From the NCBI RefSeq assembly GCF_900108335.1, contig NZ_FNVT01000012.1:186001-250000 (forward strand): a stretch of 64,000 nt of DNA, written 5' to 3'. Under the pieces are notes generated by a model. The model was not told the origin of the DNA. It saw nothing but the letters and a program-made list of their open reading frames with translations, and searched no databases. This document shows positions 1 through 8,361 of this stretch, piece after piece; within the stretch, counting starts at the first letter, position 1; each line of letters opens with the position of its first letter. The position numbers and the translations under genes are program-made. The stretch comes from Nonomuraea solani. GTDB taxonomy: Bacteria; Actinomycetota; Actinomycetes; Streptosporangiales; Streptosporangiaceae.

Positions 1-1158
1 GCCACCCACGACCTGTCCAGCTTCAACCTCGACCTGACCGGGCTCAACGTGCGCACGATCACGGTCGACGACGCCCAGGCGACGTTCGGCCGGAAGGGCT
101 CCGAGCTGACCGTCCGGCCCGCCGAGCCGATCGGCAAGAACGACCGGTTCACCGCGACGATCACCTACTCTGGCGTGCCCAAACCCGCAAAAGACAGCGC
201 CAACCTGGGCACCTACGGCTTCATCCCCACCTCCGACGGCGCTTTCGTGGCCTCCGAGCCCAACGGCTCCAAGACGTGGTTCCCCAACAACGACCACCCC
301 GCCGACAAGGCCACGTTCGACTTCACGGTCACCGTGCCCGCCGGGGTGACCGCTCTGGCCAACGGCGAGCAGATCGGGCAGCCCACGACGGCCGGCGGCA
401 AGACCACCTTCCGGTGGCGCGAGCGGCATCCGATGGCGAGCTATCTGGCGACGGCCACGATGGGCAAGTTCGAGCTGCGCCAGGGCAGCACCTCCGCGGG
501 CATCCCCAACCTCGCCGCCACCGACCCGAAGTTCAAGGGCTCCCTCGACTCGCTCTACACCACCTCGGCCGAGGTCACCGACTACTGGTCCACGGTGTTC
601 GGGCCCTACCCGTTCTCCTCGACCGGGGGCGTGGTCGACGACTACTCCGCGGGCTACGCGCTGGAAAACCAGACCAAGCCGCTCTACGGGGGCTTCCACC
701 CGGACGAGGCGATCATCGCGCACGAGCTGGCGCACCAGTGGTTCGGCAACAGCCTGACCATCAGCCGGTGGAAGGACCTCTGGCTCAACGAGGGCTTCGC
801 CACGTACGCCGAGTGGCTGTGGTCCGAGCACAAGGGCAAGAAGAGCGCGGAGGCGCTCTTCAACGAGAACCACCGCCGCTCCGCCGACGACGCGATCTGG
901 AAATATCCCCCGGGCCGCGCCAGGCCCGGCGACCTGTTCAACCAGTCGGTCTACACGCGCGGCGGCATGACGCTGCACGCGCTGCGCAAGTCCATCGGCG
1001 ACGCCACCTTCTTCACCCTGCTCAAGGCATGGACCGCCGAGCACCGCTACGGTTACGTGACGACGGAGGGCTTCGTCGCTCTCGCCGAACGGCTGTCCGG
1101 CAAGGACCTCGGCCCGCTCTTCGACGCCTGGCTCTTCCAGCCCCGCCGTCCCGCCTGA
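1..1158 (+). CDS. M1-family metallopeptidase, 5' end outside window
   Basis: Zinc aminopeptidase of the gluzincin M1 family, expected to trim N-terminal residues from peptides. The frame is already open at base 1, so the start and N-terminal part lie outside the window; 385 residues are present. The zinc site HELAH is at window residues 241-245 and the third ligand Glu at about 264 in LNEGF, the usual HExxH-18-E spacing. ALENQ at about residue 220 stands where many M1 enzymes have GAMEN. The protein ends about 120 residues after the zinc site, so the long C-terminal domain of larger M1 enzymes is absent. Whether it is secreted cannot be judged without the N terminus. Confidence 0.93.
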   Translation, partial: ATHDLSSFNLDLTGLNVRTITVDDAQATFGRKGSELTVRPAEPIGKNDRFTATITYSGVPKPAKDSANLGTYGFIPTSDGAFVASEPNGSKTWFPNNDHPADKATFDFTVTVPAGVTALANGEQIGQPTTAGGKTTFRWRERHPMASYLATATMGKFELRQGSTSAGIPNLAATDPKFKGSLDSLYTTSAEVTDYWSTVFGPYPFSSTGGVVDDYSAGYALENQTKPLYGGFHPDEAIIAHELAHQWFGNSLTISRWKDLWLNEGFATYAEWLWSEHKGKKSAEALFNENHRRSADDAIWKYPPGRARPGDLFNQSVYTRGGMTLHALRKSIGDATFFTLLKAWTAEHRYGYVTTEGFVALAERLSGKDLGPLFDAWLFQPRRPA

Positions 1159-1243
1159 GCCGCAGCCTGACCTGCTCGGAAACGCTTCTCGTCGCTCGGT
1201 CCAAGTACTGGTGTAAGGGCGAACGACGAAGGGAGCGAGGCCA

Positions 1244-1789
1244 GTGCGCCTCAACGACGACCCCGCGGCCTTCGAGGCCTTCTATCGCCGCCACGTCGAT
1301 GCCGTCATGCGTTTCGTGGTCCGGCGGGTGAGTGACCCTCACCTGGCCGCCGACCTCACCGCGGACATCTTCCTGGCGGTCCTTGACTCGGCGCACACCT
1401 ACGTGCCCGGTAGGGGTAGCGAGCTCGCTTGGCTCTACGGCATCGCGCGCAACGTCGTGTCGGCCCAGTACCGCAAGGCGGCGCGGGAGGCGCGGGCCAC
1501 GGTCCGCGTCGCCGGTCGCCGGCTGATGGACGACGACGATCTCGTCAGGATGGAGGAGCGGATCGACGCCGAGCGCCGGATGCGCAACGCCCTGGAAGCC
1601 CTGGCCGGGCTGCCGGAGGGGGAGCGCGCGGTGCTGGAGCTCGTGGCGATCGATCAGCTCACCGTCTCGGAGGCCGCCAAAGCCCTGGGCATCAGACAAG
1701 TGACCGCACGGGTCAGATTGCATCGGGCCAGACGTGCTCTGGAGAGCGTCGCCTCGCCATCGGCCGTGTACCTGGAAGGACGGATATGA
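1244..1789 (+). CDS. ECF-type RNA polymerase sigma factor
   Basis: Alternative sigma factor of 181 residues. Region 2 covers about residues 8-75, with FEAFYRRHVDAVMRFV and the DLTADIFLAV stretch; region 4 covers about 113-165, with LAGLPEGERAVLEL and a helix-turn-helix around SEAAKALGIRQVTARVRLHR. The GTG start follows AGGGAG by eight bases. Its stop overlaps the ATG of the next gene (ATGA), so the two are translationally coupled. The partner is a single-span membrane protein rather than a classical zinc-binding anti-sigma factor, and the target regulon is unknown. The family call is firm; the specific ECF group is not assigned. Confidence 0.92.
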   Translation: MRLNDDPAAFEAFYRRHVDAVMRFVVRRVSDPHLAADLTADIFLAVLDSAHTYVPGRGSELAWLYGIARNVVSAQYRKAAREARATVRVAGRRLMDDDDLVRMEERIDAERRMRNALEALAGLPEGERAVLELVAIDQLTVSEAAKALGIRQVTARVRLHRARRALESVASPSAVYLEGRI

Positions 1790-2448
1790 GCAACTTCGAA
1801 GATCGCCTTCTCAGTGCACTCAAGGACGAGATCACGACGAGGACGGCGGAGGACAAGATGACGACAGTGACACCGGTACGACGTTCGCGGCGGCGTATCG
1901 CGGGGCTGTCCGCCGCGGTGGCGGGGGTCGCGGCGGCCGCCACGGCGGTGGTGATGCTGACCGGGCTCACCGGCAGCCCGGCGTACGCGGTGACCCAGGG
2001 CTCCGACGGAGGGGTCAGCGTGACGATCCACTCGTTCACCGACCCCGAGGGGCTGGAGGCCGAGCTGGCGAAGGCGGGCGTCACGGCGGCGGTGGACTAT
2101 CTGCCGCACGGGCAGACCTGCAAGCAGCCGCGCGGCGAGGTCGGGGGCGGCACTGGGCCGTTCTCGGCGAGCATACGGGAGGAGGGCGACGGGATCCGCT
2201 TCAAGATCGAGAAGGGGCAGGTGCCGTCCGGGTCGACGCTGGTGCTGACCATCTCGAAGAGCGCGGACGGGGACGGCGAGCCGCCGTTCGCGACCAACCT
2301 GCAGATCGTCAAGGGCGCGGTCGCGCCCTGCGAGGCCGTCTCGATGCCGGTCCCGACGCCCGGCTCCGGCGGCACGGTGGAGCGCAAGGACGACAGGCAC
2401 GCCGGTACGGAGGAGCAGGGGCCGAGCCTGCACACCAAAACCGAGTGA
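1786..2448 (+). CDS. single-span membrane protein coupled to the ECF sigma factor
   Basis: Protein of 220 residues, starting at an ATG that overlaps the sigma-factor stop. A short charged cytoplasmic segment (residues 1-37, including RRSRRR) is followed by one hydrophobic helix at about 38-60 and an extracytoplasmic domain beginning after AYAVT. The tail (about 190-220) is rich in Pro, Gly and charged residues. The architecture and operon position fit an anti-sigma-like or signal-coupling partner, resembling actinobacterial CU044_5270-type proteins, but no zinc motif or known anti-sigma domain is visible. The function is inferred from context only. Confidence 0.75.
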   Translation: MSNFEDRLLSALKDEITTRTAEDKMTTVTPVRRSRRRIAGLSAAVAGVAAAATAVVMLTGLTGSPAYAVTQGSDGGVSVTIHSFTDPEGLEAELAKAGVTAAVDYLPHGQTCKQPRGEVGGGTGPFSASIREEGDGIRFKIEKGQVPSGSTLVLTISKSADGDGEPPFATNLQIVKGAVAPCEAVSMPVPTPGSGGTVERKDDRHAGTEEQGPSLHTKTE

Positions 2449-2449
2449 C

Positions 2450-2535
2450 GCACCTTCCAAGGCCGGCCCGCTGACCTGGCGCCTTTCAAGGCCGGCCCGC
2501 TGACCTAGTGCCTTTCAGGGCCGGCCCGCTGAACC
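2450..2535. repeat. 29-bp unit repeated three times in tandem
   Basis: Three near-identical copies start at 2450, 2479 and 2508, directly after the stop of the sigma-partner gene. Each carries the core CAAGGCCGGCCCGCTGA (CAGGG in the third copy), which includes the palindrome GGCCGGCC. There are no spacers between copies, so this is a simple tandem array and not CRISPR. It lies in the likely 3' untranslated region. Confidence 0.9.
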
Positions 2536-2621
2536 GCGACCGGCCCGCCCACGACCGGGTGAAGTCCCGGTTCGGCCCGGTGGCCCCCTCCCGAGCAGCA
2601 CGGGGGCCGCCGGGCCTCGCG

Positions 2622-2708
2622 TCATGGGCTCCAGTGGTCATCGCCCGCCAGGAGCAGCGCGGCCGCTCCGATCAGCCCGGCCTCGCGAGGATCACGAGCC
2701 CGACGGGC
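2622..2708 (-). pseudogene. possible short C-terminal gene remnant
   Basis: Directly after the FIST gene stop, the minus strand reads about 28 codons, including PREAGLIGAAALLLAGDD, to a TGA at 2622. The segment resembles the C terminus of ROK-type sugar kinases, but there is no start or body, so it is at most a relic. Low confidence. Confidence 0.25.
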
Positions 2709-2710
2709 TC
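2696..2710 (-). terminator. hairpin overlapping the FIST gene stop
   Basis: A six-base stem GAGCCC/GGGCTC with a three-base loop overlaps the TGA of the leftward FIST gene. It has no T-tract, so it is only a weak terminator candidate. Confidence 0.35.
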
Positions 2711-3914
2711 ATGAACCGCTCGCCACGCTGGAGAACACCAGGACGGACGCCGTGAACCCATGGACGTGGTTGTGCCCCGCCACCGGCCCGACCTCGCCGG
2801 CCGCGAAGAAGCCCGCCACCCCGATGGGCCCCAGCGTGTCGCGCAGGGCGACCGGGTCGTGGTCGGCCGTGCCGAACATGGCCGACCCCCGCCCGTTGCA
2901 GGAGAACAGCAGCGCCCCGTCCACCCGGCCCAGTTCCTCGCGGTGGGCGTCGAGCAGGTCGTACAGGTCCTCGTCGGCCGTCGCGGCGTCGCGGACCTGG
3001 AAGCGTACGGTCCTGCCGATCTCCACGATGTCGCCGATCGCCACGGCCTCGCGCTCGGGGTCGATCCCGATGACGCCCCTGATGAGGAAGTCGCCGCGCT
3101 CGTGGCGTTCGGCGTACTCGTCCATGGCCAGGCCGATCTGCAGCCCCGAGGCGACCAGCTCGCGGTCGTCCTCGTCCAGCTCGCTGACGATGTCCTCCAG
3201 GCGGGCCAGCGCCGGCTGCCCGGCCAGTTCGAGCAGCAGGTTGTCCTCCGACGCCGTGACGACCATGCTGGGCCCGATCGGGCGGCAGCCCTGGCTGACG
3301 ACGGTGCTGATCTTGACAGGGCCGCTGATGAGGACGCCGATCGCGCCCTCGGTGTAGATCTCGCCGTCGGCGAAGAGCCGTACCGAGCCTCGTCCCTGCA
3401 GTCCGTTGGCGAGCCCGCCGATCAGCGGCAGATCGCCCAGCACGTCGATCGAGCGCTCGACGAAGGCGTCGGTCGGAAAGCTGTACGGGTCGGAGAGCAG
3501 GATCGCCACATGATCGTCACCAGTGCGTTCCGGCAGCCCGACCACCACGAACCTGTCCTCCGCCGTCAGCGTCTCCAGCGCGAACGTCGTCAGCCGCGCC
3601 CCGTCCAGGGTCGCCGCCCACGCGCTCACGGCGGGCGTCAGCTCCACCCCCTGCCCGTCGCCGATCACGCCCGTCGCACTGCACCCGATCACGTGCGCCT
3701 CGGGTGCGAGCTTCATCGCGGCCTGGCCGGCCCGCGCGACGTCGTCAGGATCGTCGCCGCAGATGAAGAAGCAGACCAAGTCGGCTGGGCCGCTGAGCCT
3801 CGACAGTGCCTGACCGACGGCGTTCTCCGCGGCCTCCACCAGGTCGGAACCCACGGCGAGGCCGTCGGCGAAGCGGCTTGTCATCAATGCCACGGGTCTC
3901 GCCTCCCTCGACAT
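2709..3914 (-). CDS. FIST-domain sensory protein
   Basis: Protein of 401 residues with FIST N- and C-terminal domains, a cytoplasmic ligand-sensing module thought to bind small molecules such as amino acids. The N-terminal part (about 10-215) contains the conserved VIGCSATGVIGDG stretch and the C-terminal part (about 220-385) GALLFSCNGRGSAMFG and GVAGFFAAGEVGPV, both typical of the family. The ATG at 3914 is preferred because AGGGA lies eight bases upstream; a TTG six bases earlier and an ATG ten codons inside are alternatives. It stands alone, divergent from the AAA ATPase gene, with no kinase or cyclase attached, so its output partner is unknown. Confidence 0.88.
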   Translation of the reverse strand: MSREARPVALMTSRFADGLAVGSDLVEAAENAVGQALSRLSGPADLVCFFICGDDPDDVARAGQAAMKLAPEAHVIGCSATGVIGDGQGVELTPAVSAWAATLDGARLTTFALETLTAEDRFVVVGLPERTGDDHVAILLSDPYSFPTDAFVERSIDVLGDLPLIGGLANGLQGRGSVRLFADGEIYTEGAIGVLISGPVKISTVVSQGCRPIGPSMVVTASEDNLLLELAGQPALARLEDIVSELDEDDRELVASGLQIGLAMDEYAERHERGDFLIRGVIGIDPEREAVAIGDIVEIGRTVRFQVRDAATADEDLYDLLDAHREELGRVDGALLFSCNGRGSAMFGTADHDPVALRDTLGPIGVAGFFAAGEVGPVAGHNHVHGFTASVLVFSSVASGS

Positions 3915-4042
3915 GTCCAAGTTCCCTAGGCCCGATTCTCCCCACTAAAGGGACAAGCACGCACACGAACCGTCACGCAATAGTCAAGATCCGAAATCTC
4001 CGCCAGGTGCGAAACTCTCTGCCACATTCCTCGCGGGGGACG

Positions 4043-4048
4043 TAGTCT
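4043..4048 (+). promoter_or_regulatory. -10 element of a leaderless transcript
   Basis: TAGTCT ends seven bases before the GTG start at 4056, which has no Shine-Dalgarno sequence. This is the spacing expected if transcription begins at the start codon. No convincing -35 is seen. Confidence 0.5.
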
Positions 4049-4055
4049 CGTTCCC

Positions 4056-5447
4056 GTGCATCAGCCACGTATTCTCCGGGAGTTGCGAGAGAGCGGCCAC
4101 GTTCATCGCACCGTCAAGGCCGAAGTCCGCGAAAACCTGCTGGCCAAGCTGCGGTCGGGCGAGCCGCGCTTCCCCGGCATCGTGGGCTTCGACGATTCCG
4201 TCCTGCCGCATCTGGAGCGGGCCCTGCTCGCCGGGCACGACCTGGTCCTCCTCGGTGAGCGCGGCCAGGGCAAGACCCGGCTCATCCGTACGGTCACCGG
4301 GCTGCTCGACGAGTGGACGCCGGTGGTCGAGGGGTGTGAGATCAACGATCACCCGTACGCGCCGGTGTGCACGCGCTGCCAGGCGCTCGCGCGGGAGCTG
4401 GGCGACGAGCTGCCGGTCGCGTGGAAGCATCGGGACGAGCGCTACGGCGAGAAGCTCGCCACTCCCGACACCTCCGTGGGCGACCTGATCGGCGACGTCG
4501 ACCCGATCAAGATCGCGGAAGGGCGCACGCTCGGCGACCCGGAGACGGTCCACTACGGCCTGGTCCCGCGTACCAACCGGGGCGTCTTCTCCGTCAACGA
4601 GCTGCCCGACCTGGCCGAGCGGATCCAGGTGTCGCTGCTCAACGTGCTGGAGGAGCGCGACATCCAGGTCCGCGGCTACAACCTGCGGCTGCCGCTCGAC
4701 GTCCTGCTCATCGCCAGCGCCAACCCCGAGGACTACACCAACCGGGGCCGGATCATCACGCCGCTGAAAGACCGTTTCGGCGCCGAGATCCGCACCCACT
4801 ACCCGCTCACCGTTGAAGACGAGCTGACGCTCATCCGCCAGGAGTCCGTGCCGGACATCGGGGCCGACGTCCCCGAGCACCTGGTCGAGGTGATCGCCAG
4901 GTTCACCCGGCTGGTCCGCGAGTCCACCGCCGTGGACGCGCGCTCCGGCGTGTCCGCCCGCTTCTCCATCGCCGCCGCCGAGACCGCGGCCGCCTCCGCG
5001 GTGCGCCGGGCGGCGCTCGCGGGCGAGGAGCAGGCCGTGGCGCGCGTGATCGACCTGGCCTGCGTGGTCCACAGCCTGCGGGGCAAGGTGGAGTTCGAGG
5101 TCAGCGAGGAGGGCAGGGAGACCGAGATCCTGGCCCATCTGCTGCGGCGGGCGACGGCGGAGACGTTCAGGAGCCGGCTGGGCGGCATGGACCTGTCCCC
5201 TTTGACCGACAAGTTCGCCGAGGGCAACCAGGTGGAGTCCGGCGAGCTGGTTCCGGCCGGGGAGCTGCTGCACCGCATCGGGCCCGTGACGGGGCTGGCC
5301 AAGGTCATGTCGCGGCTGGGCATGGGCGCGGGCGACGAGTCGCCCGGCCACGCGGCCGCGGCCCTGGAGTTCACCCTCGAAGGGCTTTACCTCATGCGGC
5401 GCCTGTCCAAGGAAGACCTTGACGGAGTGACTGTTTACCGGACGTGA
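4056..5447 (+). CDS. magnesium-chelatase-like AAA+ ATPase
   Basis: AAA+ ATPase of 463 residues resembling the ChlI/BchI subunit of magnesium chelatase. Walker A is GERGQGKT at residues 67-74. The Walker B region reads GVFSVNELPDL, and a sensor-1-like ASANPEDYTNRGR follows. A Cys-containing insert (GCE...VCTRC at about 92-109) lies after the P-loop. The next-but-one gene encodes a VWA-domain protein, so the pair matches the MoxR/ChlI plus VWA arrangement, in which the ATPase remodels a protein or metal-cofactor client. The client is unknown and no chlorophyll pathway is present. The GTG start is probably leaderless. Confidence 0.88.
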   Translation: MHQPRILRELRESGHVHRTVKAEVRENLLAKLRSGEPRFPGIVGFDDSVLPHLERALLAGHDLVLLGERGQGKTRLIRTVTGLLDEWTPVVEGCEINDHPYAPVCTRCQALARELGDELPVAWKHRDERYGEKLATPDTSVGDLIGDVDPIKIAEGRTLGDPETVHYGLVPRTNRGVFSVNELPDLAERIQVSLLNVLEERDIQVRGYNLRLPLDVLLIASANPEDYTNRGRIITPLKDRFGAEIRTHYPLTVEDELTLIRQESVPDIGADVPEHLVEVIARFTRLVRESTAVDARSGVSARFSIAAAETAAASAVRRAALAGEEQAVARVIDLACVVHSLRGKVEFEVSEEGRETEILAHLLRRATAETFRSRLGGMDLSPLTDKFAEGNQVESGELVPAGELLHRIGPVTGLAKVMSRLGMGAGDESPGHAAAALEFTLEGLYLMRRLSKEDLDGVTVYRT

Positions 5448-5508
5448 ACATCCGGGAGGTCTCCCGCGTCATAGTGATTGCCCATCACGCCGTCGGGGGA
5501 GACCACCC

Positions 5509-6249
5509 ATGCGCCTGCTCGCCTGTGCCACCGCTGCCGCTCTCGCGCTGAGCGCGCTCGCCGTCCCCGCCTCCGCCGCGACCGTCGTGTACGGCTACGC
5601 CTGGGCCGACGGCAAGGGCAAGCTGCGCATCGTGCCCAAGTCCGCCACGTTCGTGAAAAGTCAGGGTTTCAAGGGCTACCGGCTCAACACCCTCCCCGGG
5701 GCCGGGGAGCTCCGGCTCGACTACACCGGGGCCGCGTTCGGCCGGGTGACGGTCGCGTGCGACCTGAAGGAGACCGAGGGCCAGGTCGCCCTCGACGCCA
5801 AGGGGCTGGGCCGGACGAAGTGCGCACCAACCGACCTGACGGACGGCCTCGCGCGCGGCCCCGTGCCACTGCGCGCCGAATACCGTGGCGGCAAGGCGGT
5901 CAAGGTCAACGAGATCCTCGTCTCGGGCCGGCCGGGCCCGCGCTCGGCCGAGGGCACGATCAAGCGGGTCAACGACACGACCGTGCTGTTCGCGAGCGGC
6001 GGAAAGAAGATCAAGCTGGGGTACGCGTACACGACGGCCTTCCTCCGCACCACCGCCCGGTGCGGCGACGGCTGGCTGGCCGGCCGGCCCGTGAACGCCG
6101 ACCGCAACGGCCTCGGCAGGAAGCAGTGCACGTGGAAGCACCTGACGACGGCGCTCAAGAGCACGCGGCACCCGGTCCTGGTGAAGATCGAGTACACGCC
6201 CGGTGTGGACTCCCTCGACCAGGTCTGGGAGGTCTTCGGCGACGCCTGA
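5509..6249 (+). CDS. secreted protein of unknown function with two similar halves
   Basis: Protein of 246 residues with a clear Sec signal peptide: Arg at position 2, a hydrophobic Leu/Ala core and a likely cleavage after PASA at about residue 23. The mature part appears to be two related units of roughly 105 residues, each beginning with a VxYGYAW or LGYAYTT strand and containing a Cys pair (about residues 84/105 and 185/206), suggesting one disulfide each. No known domain was recognised. It sits between the AAA+ ATPase and its VWA partner in the same direction, which suggests it is co-inherited with them. Confidence 0.7.
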   Translation: MRLLACATAAALALSALAVPASAATVVYGYAWADGKGKLRIVPKSATFVKSQGFKGYRLNTLPGAGELRLDYTGAAFGRVTVACDLKETEGQVALDAKGLGRTKCAPTDLTDGLARGPVPLRAEYRGGKAVKVNEILVSGRPGPRSAEGTIKRVNDTTVLFASGGKKIKLGYAYTTAFLRTTARCGDGWLAGRPVNADRNGLGRKQCTWKHLTTALKSTRHPVLVKIEYTPGVDSLDQVWEVFGDA

Positions 6250-6285
6250 GCGGCTTTCCAGAACACATGGCCGCCTTTCTCGGGT

Positions 6286-6291
6286 TAGCGT
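6286..6291 (+). promoter_or_regulatory. -10 element of a leaderless transcript
   Basis: TAGCGT ends six bases before the GTG at 6298. No ribosome-binding site is present, which fits transcription starting at the GTG. Confidence 0.45.
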
Positions 6292-6297
6292 GGTTTC

Positions 6298-8271
6298 GTG
6301 ATGGCCTTTCGCTATGGCGAGTACCACGACGGCCCCGACCCCCTGGCCCCGCCCTACGACGTCCGGGCGGCCCTCGACGAGATGGGCGACGCGATCCTGT
6401 CGGGCTCGACCCCGGTCCATGCCCTGCGCGACCTGCTCAAGCGCGGCCTGCCCGGCGCGCAGGACCGGCGCGGGCTGGACGACATGCTCAGGGAGGTCCG
6501 CAGACGCCGCCGTGACCTTCGGGAGCGCGGGCGGCTCGACGGCACTCTGGAGAAGGCCAGGGCGCTGCTCGACAAGGCCATCGGGCAGGAGCGGGCCGAG
6601 CTGTTCCCCGATCCGTCCGACGACGCGCGGCTGCGGGAGGCGGGGCTCGACGCGCTTCCCGAAGACACGGCCAGCGCGATCCAGGAGCTGAACACGTACG
6701 AGTGGCGGTCCTCGGCGGCCCGCCAGACGTTCGAGGAGCTGCGCGACCTGCTGCGCAGGGAGGTCCTCGACAGCCAGTTCAGGGGGCTGCGGGACGCGCT
6801 GGCGAACCCGGACCCCGAGGCGATGGAACGCGTCCGGCAGATGATGTCGGATTTGAACGACATGCTCGACAAGGACGCCCGGGGCCAGCACACCCAGGCC
6901 GACTTCGATGCCTTCATGAGCAAATATGGCGACCTGTTCCCCGAGAAGCCGCGCAACCTGGAAGAGCTCGTCGACATCCTGGCCCGCCGCGCCGCCGCCA
7001 CGCAGCGCATGCTCGCCTCGATGACCCCGCGCCAGCGCGAGGAGCTGGGCAACCTCATCAACCAGACCCTCGACCAGGCGGGGCTCTCCGACCAGATGCG
7101 CCGCCTCGGCGAGGCCCTCTACTCCCGCCGCCCCGACCTGGCCTGGAACGCCCCCGAACGCCTCACCGGCGAGGAGCCCCTGGGCATGGGCGACGCCGTG
7201 ACGGCGCTGGAGGAGCTGGCCGACCTCACGCAGCTCGAAACCGCCCTGCGCCAGGACTACCCGGGCGCGCGGCTCGACGACATCGACGAGGCCGCCGTAC
7301 GCCGTGCGCTCGGCCGCTCGGCGGTCGACGACCTGGAGGCGCTCAAGCGCATCGAGCGCGAGCTGGAGGACCAGGGCTACCTGCTGCGCCGCCGCGGCAA
7401 GCTGGAGCTCACCCCGAAGGCGGTGCGGCGGCTGGGCGAGACCGCGCTGCGCCGGGTGTTCGCCTCGCTGGACGCGGGCCGGCGCGGCGACCACGACCAG
7501 CGCGACGCGGGCTCGGCGGGCGAGCTGACGGGCTCGTCGCGGCCGTGGCGCTTCGGCGACGAACAGCCGATCGACGTCGTCCGCACGCTGGTCAACGGCG
7601 TCCGCAGCGGCGGCACGATCCTCGACCGCCCGGCGTCGGGGCGGGCCTCGGTACGCCTGTCGGTGGACGACTTCGAGGTGGCCGAGACCGAACGCCGCAG
7701 CGCCGCGGCCGTGTGCCTGCTCGTGGACCTGTCGTACTCGATGGCCCTGCGCGGCACCTGGGCCGCCGCCAAGCAGACGGCCCTGGCCCTGCAGGCGCTG
7801 GTGGCCTCGAAGTTCCCGCAGGACGCCGTGCAGATCATCGGCTTCTCCAACTACGCCAGGGTGCTGCAGCCCGACGAGCTGGCCGGCCTCGACTGGGACA
7901 TGGTCCAGGGCACCAACCTGCACCACGCCCTCCTGATCGCCGGCCGCCACCTGGACCGTCACCCCGACTTCGAGCCGGTGGTGCTGGTGGTCACGGACGG
8001 CGAGCCCACGGCCCACCTGATGCGCAACGGCCGATCGGCCTTCGAATGGCCGCCGTCGCACGAGACGCTGGAGCTGACGCTGGCCGAGGTGGACAAGATG
8101 ACGCGGCGGCGGGCGACGCTCAACATCTTCATGCTGGCGGCCGACGACCGGCTGAAGGAGTTCGTGGACGAGGTGGCCCGCAGGAACGGCGGCCGGGTCT
8201 TCTCGCCGAGCGCCGAGCGGCTGGGCGAATACGTGGTCAGCGACTTCCTCCGCCTCCGCCGCGCCCGCTGA
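6298..8271 (+). CDS. VWA-domain protein, partner of the AAA+ ATPase
   Basis: Protein of 657 residues with a C-terminal von Willebrand factor A domain (about 465-640). Its metal-ion-dependent adhesion site starts with DLSYSM at about residue 477, followed by a TN element and the aspartate in TDGEPT. The long N-terminal part (about 1-400) is helical, charged and rich in Leu, Glu and Arg, probably a scaffold. Together with the AAA+ protein two genes upstream it forms a ChlI/ChlD-like pair in which ATP hydrolysis acts on a VWA-bound client. GTG at 6298 is chosen over the adjacent ATG at 6301 because of the -10 spacing. Confidence 0.88.
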   Translation: MMAFRYGEYHDGPDPLAPPYDVRAALDEMGDAILSGSTPVHALRDLLKRGLPGAQDRRGLDDMLREVRRRRRDLRERGRLDGTLEKARALLDKAIGQERAELFPDPSDDARLREAGLDALPEDTASAIQELNTYEWRSSAARQTFEELRDLLRREVLDSQFRGLRDALANPDPEAMERVRQMMSDLNDMLDKDARGQHTQADFDAFMSKYGDLFPEKPRNLEELVDILARRAAATQRMLASMTPRQREELGNLINQTLDQAGLSDQMRRLGEALYSRRPDLAWNAPERLTGEEPLGMGDAVTALEELADLTQLETALRQDYPGARLDDIDEAAVRRALGRSAVDDLEALKRIERELEDQGYLLRRRGKLELTPKAVRRLGETALRRVFASLDAGRRGDHDQRDAGSAGELTGSSRPWRFGDEQPIDVVRTLVNGVRSGGTILDRPASGRASVRLSVDDFEVAETERRSAAAVCLLVDLSYSMALRGTWAAAKQTALALQALVASKFPQDAVQIIGFSNYARVLQPDELAGLDWDMVQGTNLHHALLIAGRHLDRHPDFEPVVLVVTDGEPTAHLMRNGRSAFEWPPSHETLELTLAEVDKMTRRRATLNIFMLAADDRLKEFVDEVARRNGGRVFSPSAERLGEYVVSDFLRLRRAR

Positions 8272-8292
8272 CCCCCTTCATGCCGGCCCACT

Positions 8293-8327
8293 CCGCGTCC
8301 GTCGGGACCCGTTCGCGACGGACGCGG
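8293..8327. terminator. bidirectional terminator hairpin
   Basis: A perfect twelve-base stem (CCGCGTCCGTCG with its complement) and an eleven-base loop lie between two convergent genes, the VWA protein and the barstar-like protein. There is no strong T-tract on either side. Confidence 0.6.
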
Positions 8328-8361
8328 GCACAAGTCATCCGGTACGCGCACGAATCCGGCC

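Noticed and set aside
2450..2535. 29-bp repeats considered as a CRISPR array
   Set aside because: The copies are directly adjacent with no spacers, and no cas gene is present.
5485..8061. 858-codon minus-strand frame opposite the secreted protein and VWA genes
   Set aside because: It covers two well-supported plus-strand genes and the gap between them, which a real gene would not.
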